Under the pieces are notes generated by a model that saw only the letters and a list, made by a program, of their open reading frames with translations, did no database searches and was not told the origin of the DNA. DNA of 39,100 nt from the NCBI GenBank assembly GCA_934155625.1, contig CAKPHD010000011.1, positions 1 to 39,100 of the forward strand. The letters are read 5' to 3'. This DNA is from an uncultured Clostridia bacterium. Lineage in GTDB: Bacteria > Bacillota > Clostridia > TANB77 > CAG-508. Both the position numbers and the translations under genes were made by a program. Shown here piece after piece: positions 35,213 through 39,100 of this stretch. Position 1 is the first letter of the stretch. Every line of letters starts with the position of its first letter.

Positions 35213-35566
35213 ATGAAAATTTTAATGATAGTATGTTACTTGATATTTACAGTATCAGGATTGATTTTAATGAAAAAAGGTGGAAATGCAGGAAAGATTT
35301 CAATTTCAGCAGGAGAATTTGATTTTAATATAAGTTTAATAAGTGCACTAGGATTTGTATGTTATATAATAAGTTTTTTATTATATACAAGAATTGTTAT
35401 GATGTTTGAAAATTTAAGTTTCATATCACCAATATGTAATGGAGTAGCGCAAATAATGATATTAATTGCATCTTGGCTAATTTTAAAAGAGCAATTAACA
35501 GGATTAAATATTAGTGGAGCTGCATTAATTATAGCAGGTGTAGTAATAATGAATTTAAACAAATGA
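35213..35566 (+). CDS. small multidrug-resistance/EamA-like membrane protein, probable lipid-sugar flippase component
   Basis: 117 residues from ATG 35213 (AAGGAG 10 nt upstream). An ATG at 35189, overlapping the previous stop as ATGA, would add eight basic residues (MKIRRKEI) and cannot be excluded. Four hydrophobic helices (about 1-20, 40-60, 70-90 and 96-115) and the tail AALIIAGVVIMNL fit the DMT/SMR fold, including ArnE/ArnF, which move undecaprenyl-phosphate-sugars. Pairing with a GtrB-type gene supports a flippase role by context. The catalytic Glu14 of multidrug SMR pumps is not evident. Confidence 0.72.
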   Translation: MKILMIVCYLIFTVSGLILMKKGGNAGKISISAGEFDFNISLISALGFVCYIISFLLYTRIVMMFENLSFISPICNGVAQIMILIASWLILKEQLTGLNISGAALIIAGVVIMNLNK

Positions 35567-35611
35567 TAGTTTTTACAAAATAAATGCTTAAATAAGAAAG
35601 GAATGTATAGA

Positions 35612-36610
35612 ATGTTTAAATTTGGATTGGGCCAAGATATAGGAATAGACTTAGGAACAGCAACAGTAATAGCATATGTAAAAGGAAAAGGGGTTGTATT
35701 AAGAGAACCATCAGTAGTTGCTGTAGACAGTAATACAAGAGAGGTTCTAGCAGTAGGACAAGAAGCAAGAAGAATGCTTGGAAGAACACCAGGAAATATA
35801 GTTGCAACAAGACCTTTAAGAGAAGGTGTAATATCAGATTATACTGTAACAGAAAAAATGTTAAAATACTTTATTGGTAAAATAAATGGTAGAACTTTAT
35901 TTGCACCAAGAATAATGATATGTATACCATCAAGAGTTACAGAAGTTGAGAAAAAAGCAGTAATAGATGCTGCAAATCAAGCAGGAGCAAGAAAAGTGTT
36001 CTTAATAGAAGAACCAATTGCAGCAGCTATAGGAGCTGGTATTGATATAGCAAAACCATGTGGAAATATGGTTGTAGACATTGGTGGAGGAACAACAGAT
36101 ATAGCTGTAATATCACTTGGAGGCTCAGTTGAAAGCACATCATTAAAAGTTGCAGGAGACAAATTTGATGAATACATAGTAAAATACATAAAAAAGAAAC
36201 ACAATATAATGATAGGTGAAAGAACTGCAGAAGATTTAAAAATAAATATTGGATGTGTATATCCAAAAATGCAAGAAGCAGATATGGAAATAAGAGGAAG
36301 AGACTTAGCAACTGGATTACCAAAAAATATAAAAGTATATTCTGGTGAAATGCTAGAAGCTCTTATAGAACCAGCAATGATGATAGTAGATGCAGTACAT
36401 TCTGTATTAGAAAAAACACCACCAGAACTATCAGCAGATATAAGTGATAGAGGAATATACATGACAGGTGGAGGATGTCTAGTTGATGGACTAGATAAGT
36501 TATTACAAGAAAAAACTGGAATAAATGTTATGATTGCAAATGATGCTGTTTCATGTGTTGCATTAGGAACAGGAAAAGCATTAGACAATTTGGATAAATT
36601 AGACAGATAA
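35612..36610 (+). CDS. mbl: MreB/Mbl family rod-shape actin homologue
   Basis: 332 residues from ATG 35612, with AAAGG 10 nt upstream; the earlier ATG at 35603 almost touches that site. GIDLGTATVIAYVKGKG is the phosphate-1 loop, VVDIGGGTTDIAVISLGG the phosphate-2 loop and MTGGGCLVDGLDKLL the adenosine motif. IEEPIAAAIGAG is the connecting segment. The protein forms membrane-bound filaments that guide lateral wall synthesis. The MreB-against-Mbl choice rests on general resemblance, and no mreC/mreD follow. The location after envelope-glycan genes fits with control of wall growth. Confidence 0.9.
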   Translation: MFKFGLGQDIGIDLGTATVIAYVKGKGVVLREPSVVAVDSNTREVLAVGQEARRMLGRTPGNIVATRPLREGVISDYTVTEKMLKYFIGKINGRTLFAPRIMICIPSRVTEVEKKAVIDAANQAGARKVFLIEEPIAAAIGAGIDIAKPCGNMVVDIGGGTTDIAVISLGGSVESTSLKVAGDKFDEYIVKYIKKKHNIMIGERTAEDLKINIGCVYPKMQEADMEIRGRDLATGLPKNIKVYSGEMLEALIEPAMMIVDAVHSVLEKTPPELSADISDRGIYMTGGGCLVDGLDKLLQEKTGINVMIANDAVSCVALGTGKALDNLDKLDR

Positions 36611-36637
36611 TAAACGGATGAAAAAACAAAGAAACTA

Positions 36638-36666
36638 TTGAAAATATAAATTTGATATAGTAAAAT
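36638..36666 (+). promoter_or_regulatory. promoter of the von Willebrand A protein gene
   Basis: TTGAAA (36638-36643), 17 bp, TAAAAT (36661-36666). GAGGTG then lies 7 nt before the start codon at 36686. Confidence 0.65.
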
Positions 36667-36685
36667 AAAAAAGAGGTGTAAAGAT

Positions 36686-38074
36686 ATGAAGAAAAAAATA
36701 ACATTAATAATATTTTTAATAATAACAATGATTGCATCAACTGTATTTGCAACAGCCAAAGCAACAGATGTTACAATGGAAGTAGTAGAAGACAATATAT
36801 GTACAATAAAATTAAACGAATCAGCAGAATTTGAGAAAAAACTAGTAGAAACAGATTTAACAAAACATCAAGTTACATTACAATTAAAAGTAAACAATGC
36901 AGCAAAATCAATGATACCATCAGGAGAAATGATGTTAGTAATTGATAGTTCAAGTAGTATGAATCAAAAAATTGATGGAGAGAAAACAAGAAAAGATTTA
37001 GTATTAGAATCTGCTAATAAATTAGTAGAAGACTTATTAAAAGCAAACCCAACTTCATTAAAAATAGGAGTAGTTACGTTTTCAACAGGAGCTGAAAAAG
37101 ACTCAAATGGATATATAATTACAGGAACAGAAGCAGATGCACAAAAAGTTTGTGACTTTACAAATGATGTATCAACATTAAAAACAAAAATATCTGCAAT
37201 TGAAGGAACTGGACAATATACAAATTTAGATTCAGGACTAAAACTTGCAAAAAGTCAATACACATCAGAAAACAATAATAAATATATGATAGTATTAACA
37301 GATGGATTGCCAAACCTAGCAGTAGGACATAATGATTTAGTAACATATGATGGATTAACAGATGTAATAAATGAAACAAAATCAACTTTAACATCATTAA
37401 ACAATGTAGAAGTAATTACAATGTTAACAGGTATAGAAAATGAAGAAGCAACATTTAGAACTGATGGTACAAACACATATACTTATGGACAAGTTATTCA
37501 AAATGTATTTGGAACAGAAGAAAGTCCAACAAAAGGAAAATTCTATAAAATAAATGATAATGAAATTGAAAAAACAATTACAGAAAAAATATATCGTGAA
37601 TTATTACCAGTTGAAAATGCATTAGAAGATATAGTAGTAGAAGATTATTTTCCACAATATATAGTTGATAATTTCGAAATGACATATGTTGAAGGAATAG
37701 ATGTTAGCAATGTATCTGCTAAAATAGATACAGAAGCAAACAGTATAACATGGAATCTTGCAAAATTACCAGCAGGGCAAACAGCAACAATTCAATATAG
37801 ATTAACATTAAAAGATGAATTTGATGAAAAAATTATAGACCAAATACTTGATACAAACGAAAAAATACATATCACTTACAAAGATTTTGATGGAACATCA
37901 AAAGAGCAAACATCTGAAGAAACGCCAAAAATAAAATTAACAAGAATCCCAGTTGATAACACAGTAGCACCAGATCCAATACCAAAGGCTGGAACACCAG
38001 TAATGGCAGTAGGAATTATAAGTGCAATAGCTGTAGTAGGATTTTTAGGATATAAATCTAGAAAAATAAAATAA
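36686..38074 (+). CDS. surface protein with von Willebrand factor A domain and LPXTG-like C terminus
   Basis: 462 residues. A signal peptide (KKKITLIIFLIITMIASTVFATA) is followed by a short beta domain and a vWA domain with the metal-ion-dependent adhesion site DSSSS (Asp87, Ser89, Ser91), QYTNLDSGL and VLTDGLP. Residues about 310-430 form a beta-sandwich like those behind vWA domains in pilus and adhesin proteins. The C terminus has IPKAGT, a hydrophobic stretch (PVMAVGIISAIAVVGFLGY) and RKIK, the order of a sortase signal, but with Ala in place of Thr. It may be wall-anchored by a sortase of altered specificity or simply membrane-anchored. No sortase is in the window. It has its own promoter. 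Confidence 0.82.
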   Translation: MKKKITLIIFLIITMIASTVFATAKATDVTMEVVEDNICTIKLNESAEFEKKLVETDLTKHQVTLQLKVNNAAKSMIPSGEMMLVIDSSSSMNQKIDGEKTRKDLVLESANKLVEDLLKANPTSLKIGVVTFSTGAEKDSNGYIITGTEADAQKVCDFTNDVSTLKTKISAIEGTGQYTNLDSGLKLAKSQYTSENNNKYMIVLTDGLPNLAVGHNDLVTYDGLTDVINETKSTLTSLNNVEVITMLTGIENEEATFRTDGTNTYTYGQVIQNVFGTEESPTKGKFYKINDNEIEKTITEKIYRELLPVENALEDIVVEDYFPQYIVDNFEMTYVEGIDVSNVSAKIDTEANSITWNLAKLPAGQTATIQYRLTLKDEFDEKIIDQILDTNEKIHITYKDFDGTSKEQTSEETPKIKLTRIPVDNTVAPDPIPKAGTPVMAVGIISAIAVVGFLGYKSRKIK

Positions 38075-38087
38075 ATATTAATAATAA

Positions 38088-38115
38088 AAGAAGCCTCTTA
38101 AAAAAGGGGCTTCTT
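38088..38115. terminator. hairpin between convergent genes
   Basis: The arms 38088-38099 and 38104-38115 pair with a single mismatch around AAAA. The U-rich tail is better on the minus strand (TTTTATTATT), where it would end the 37-aa gene. It can also stop read-through from the vWA gene. Confidence 0.7.
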
Positions 38116-38132
38116 ATATGTCTAAAGGACTA

Positions 38133-38246
38133 TTAGCAACATCCTCCTCTGTTACCACCACAGCAGCAGCAAATTAAAAGTATTAAGATAATTATCCAGC
38201 AGCAATCATCGCCGAAACCAAATCCACATCCTCTATTTTCTGGCAT
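38133..38246 (-). CDS. 37-residue Cys/Gly-rich hydrophobic miniprotein
   Basis: ATG at 38246, with AAAGGGGGG ending 7 nt upstream, and a TAA stop at 38133. The protein starts MPENRGCGFGFGDDCC, continues with a hydrophobic stretch (WIIILILLI), and ends CCCCGGNRGGCC: nine Cys in 37 residues. The plan (Gly-rich head, one hydrophobic segment, Cys-rich end) resembles the YjcZ-type and similar small proteins of spore-forming Firmicutes. A role in spore coat or membrane is possible but not shown. The terminator at 38088-38115 lies just after it. Confidence 0.72.
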   Translation of the reverse strand: MPENRGCGFGFGDDCCWIIILILLICCCCGGNRGGCC

Positions 38247-38337
38247 ATTAAAACCCCCCTTTCGATATAACAATCTTAACTAAAGTAAATCTTTAGGATT
38301 TTCTTTTGATAATATATAATATGGATTTTATAAAAAT

Positions 38338-38690
38338 GTGTTACAAAACTTACGGAAGTTACAGAATATATGTAGACAAAGCACTGAAGGAATATTGGAA
38401 AGTATATTTGAAGCATTTAGAACACAAAGAAGAAATGAAAAGATATATGTAATAATAGATGAATATGATCATTTTGCAAATGAATTATTAGGTTTTAAGA
38501 CAGATGAATTTAAAGAACTAATTGCAAAGAAGATGTAAAATATCAGATGACAGAGATAGAGATACCAGAGGAAAAACAAGAGCAATTAGAAAGATATACA
38601 AAAACAGAAGAGCTACAGGCAATACCAAATTTAAGAAGTTATGCGATAGTTGTAATAAAAGATAAAATAGAGGTAGAAGAATTACAATAA
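38338..38690 (+). pseudogene. remnant of an AAA-ATPase-like / PD-(D/E)XK nuclease protein (DUF1703 type)
   Basis: Two pieces of one family lie in different frames. The first (38338-38538) contains EKIYVIIDEYDHFANELL, the Walker B region of the AAA-ATPase-like domain, in a 66-codon frame that stops at 38538. The second (38541-38690) encodes IPEEKQEQLERYTKTEELQAIPNL and a strand like the extreme C terminus of the same proteins. Intact members are about 500-600 residues, so the Walker A region, most of the ATPase domain and the nuclease motif are lost. It is a deletion-plus-frameshift relic. These genes occur in many variable copies in Clostridia and Bacteroides, so this spot may have been mobile or a decay site. 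Confidence 0.75.
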
Positions 38691-38705
38691 AAATAAGTAA
38701 AATAT

Positions 38706-38765
38706 AGACTTTCAACAATTGAGATGTAAATAAAAGTGTACACCAAAATTGTAGAAAGTCTTTTT
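38706..38765 (+). terminator. terminator-like inverted repeat after the pseudogene
   Basis: 38706-38720 pairs with 38747-38761 over 15 bp with one mismatch, and T5 ends at 38765. The loop is long (26 nt), so it is a weaker terminator candidate, or the relic of an inserted element. Confidence 0.5.
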
Positions 38766-38841
38766 GGGTATAAATAAAAAATGATTGTCAATGATTAGAA
38801 TAAAATGACTATTTATGAGAAATAAATTATTAAGAAATTTT

Positions 38842-38862
38842 CTTTAAGTTGTATACTTAAAG
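38842..38862. promoter_or_regulatory. operator-like palindrome, copy 1
   Basis: CTTTAAGT-N5-ACTTAAAG, with perfect 8-bp arms. The outer flanks also match copy 2 (39025-39045), giving about 26 bp of near identity in inverted orientation. The centre lies 183 bp from that of copy 2. Confidence 0.5.
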
Positions 38863-38977
38863 AAAATAGAAAAAATCTTATAAGGCAGTAATACCAATAT
38901 ATAGGAGTCAGTTATCCTTGGTAAAAAATAATAATTTAATTAATTAAAATTATTTTATTATAATTGTCGAAAAAAGG

Positions 38978-39006
38978 TTGATAAAATAGGCTTTTATTGC
39001 TATAAT
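38978..39006 (+). promoter_or_regulatory. strong extended -10 promoter of the last gene
   Basis: TTGATA (38978-38983), 17 bp, TATAAT (39001-39006), with TGC just before the -10 box. The start should be near 39013, upstream of palindrome copy 2. Confidence 0.75.
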
Positions 39007-39024
39007 TAATTTGAATTGTTATAT

Positions 39025-39045
39025 CTTTAAGTATACAACTTGAAG
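39025..39045. promoter_or_regulatory. operator-like palindrome, copy 2
   Basis: CTTTAAGT-N5-ACTTGAAG, with 8-bp arms and one mismatch. It lies about 12-33 bp downstream of the expected transcription start, a place where a bound repressor would block the promoter. In the RNA it could also form a hairpin before the ribosome binding site. Confidence 0.5.
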
Positions 39046-39069
39046 AAAATATGAAGGGAGAACAAACAT

Positions 39070-39100
39070 ATGAGAAGAGCAAACAACAAAGTAGTAGGAG
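39070..39100 (+). CDS. start of an unidentified gene cut off by the window end
   Basis: ATG 39070 with GGGAG 9 nt upstream. Only ten codons are visible (MRRANNKVVG), with a basic N terminus that could begin a signal or anchor sequence. The strong promoter and palindromes before it suggest that it is regulated. No function can be given. Confidence 0.55.
   Translation, partial: MRRANNKVVG

Larger units (their letters stand above)
38691..39069. other. 379-bp gene-free stretch with terminator-like hairpin, palindromes and promoter
   Basis: No open frame with coding character was found. Visible are an inverted repeat with a T-run (38706-38765), two copies of a palindrome (38842-38862 and 39025-39045) and a promoter (38978-39006). 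A short inverted repeat TACCAA (38892-38897) with TTGGTA (38918-38923) lies between. The rest is AT-rich and unassigned. Confidence 0.65.

Noticed and set aside
35977..36795. Long minus-strand frame opposite mbl
   Set aside because: It is antisense to the highly conserved mbl and runs into the vWA gene; its composition is that of a shadow frame.
38338..38538. An intact 66-aa gene
   Set aside because: It lacks the rest of its domain, and a matching C-terminal piece follows in another frame, so it is a remnant.

Overview
The window is very AT-rich, uses TAA, TAG and TGA as stops, and has AGGAGG-type ribosome binding sites and AGA/ATA-rich codons. Its genes (cdaA, yqzL between era and recO, mbl, GH25 autolysin, LtaS/OpgB-type enzyme) point to a Gram-positive member of the Clostridia, probably an uncultured gut lineage. 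No rRNA, CRISPR array, transposase or phage gene was seen.

Region 1 (1-11165) is mostly housekeeping. It holds a cut-off HtrA-type protease on the minus strand and a divergent pilin-like gene, separated by a triple 11-bp direct repeat. Then come rnhB, a pyrimidine-nucleoside phosphorylase, a small membrane protein with cdaA, truA, a Cys-rich membrane protein, a double-HTH regulator and tRNA-Met (minus). A 764-aa coiled-coil protein of unknown function and era-yqzL-recO close the region. The phosphorylase gene is bracketed by two inverted, diverged copies of a ~185-bp element. Their stems keep pairing through compensatory changes, so they look like an undescribed structured RNA. A third, unrelated foldback element lies beside the downstream copy.

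Region 2 (11196-27291) is a cell-surface polysaccharide locus. After one glycosyltransferase (GT) gene, a perfect-consensus promoter (12173-12201) precedes 13 tightly packed genes. These are a GT2, a membrane-anchored metallo-beta-lactamase-fold protein, a Wzm/Wzt-type ABC exporter, a WbdD-like protein (degenerate methyltransferase, kinase-like domain, coiled coil), a double-GT2 protein, two polytopic membrane proteins, two DPM1/GtrB-type GT2s, a DUF2304 protein, another GT2, and UDP-galactopyranose mutase. The layout suggests ABC-dependent export of a possibly galactofuranose-containing wall glycan, with side chains added outside from undecaprenyl-phosphate sugars, much like the streptococcal group A carbohydrate pathway. 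The WbdD-like protein is a candidate chain-length controller.

Region 3 (27343-38074) continues the envelope theme. It has a secreted seven-lectin-domain GH25 muramidase, then galE, an OpgB/GacH-like phosphoglycerol transferase, a GtrB-like GT2 with an SMR-type small membrane protein, mbl, and a surface von Willebrand A protein with an LPXTG-like tail.

Region 4 (38088-39100) contains a 37-aa Cys/Gly-rich protein (minus), a decayed AAA-ATPase/PD-(D/E)XK gene, a terminator-like hairpin, and a strong promoter bracketed by two copies of an operator-like palindrome ahead of a gene cut off by the window end.
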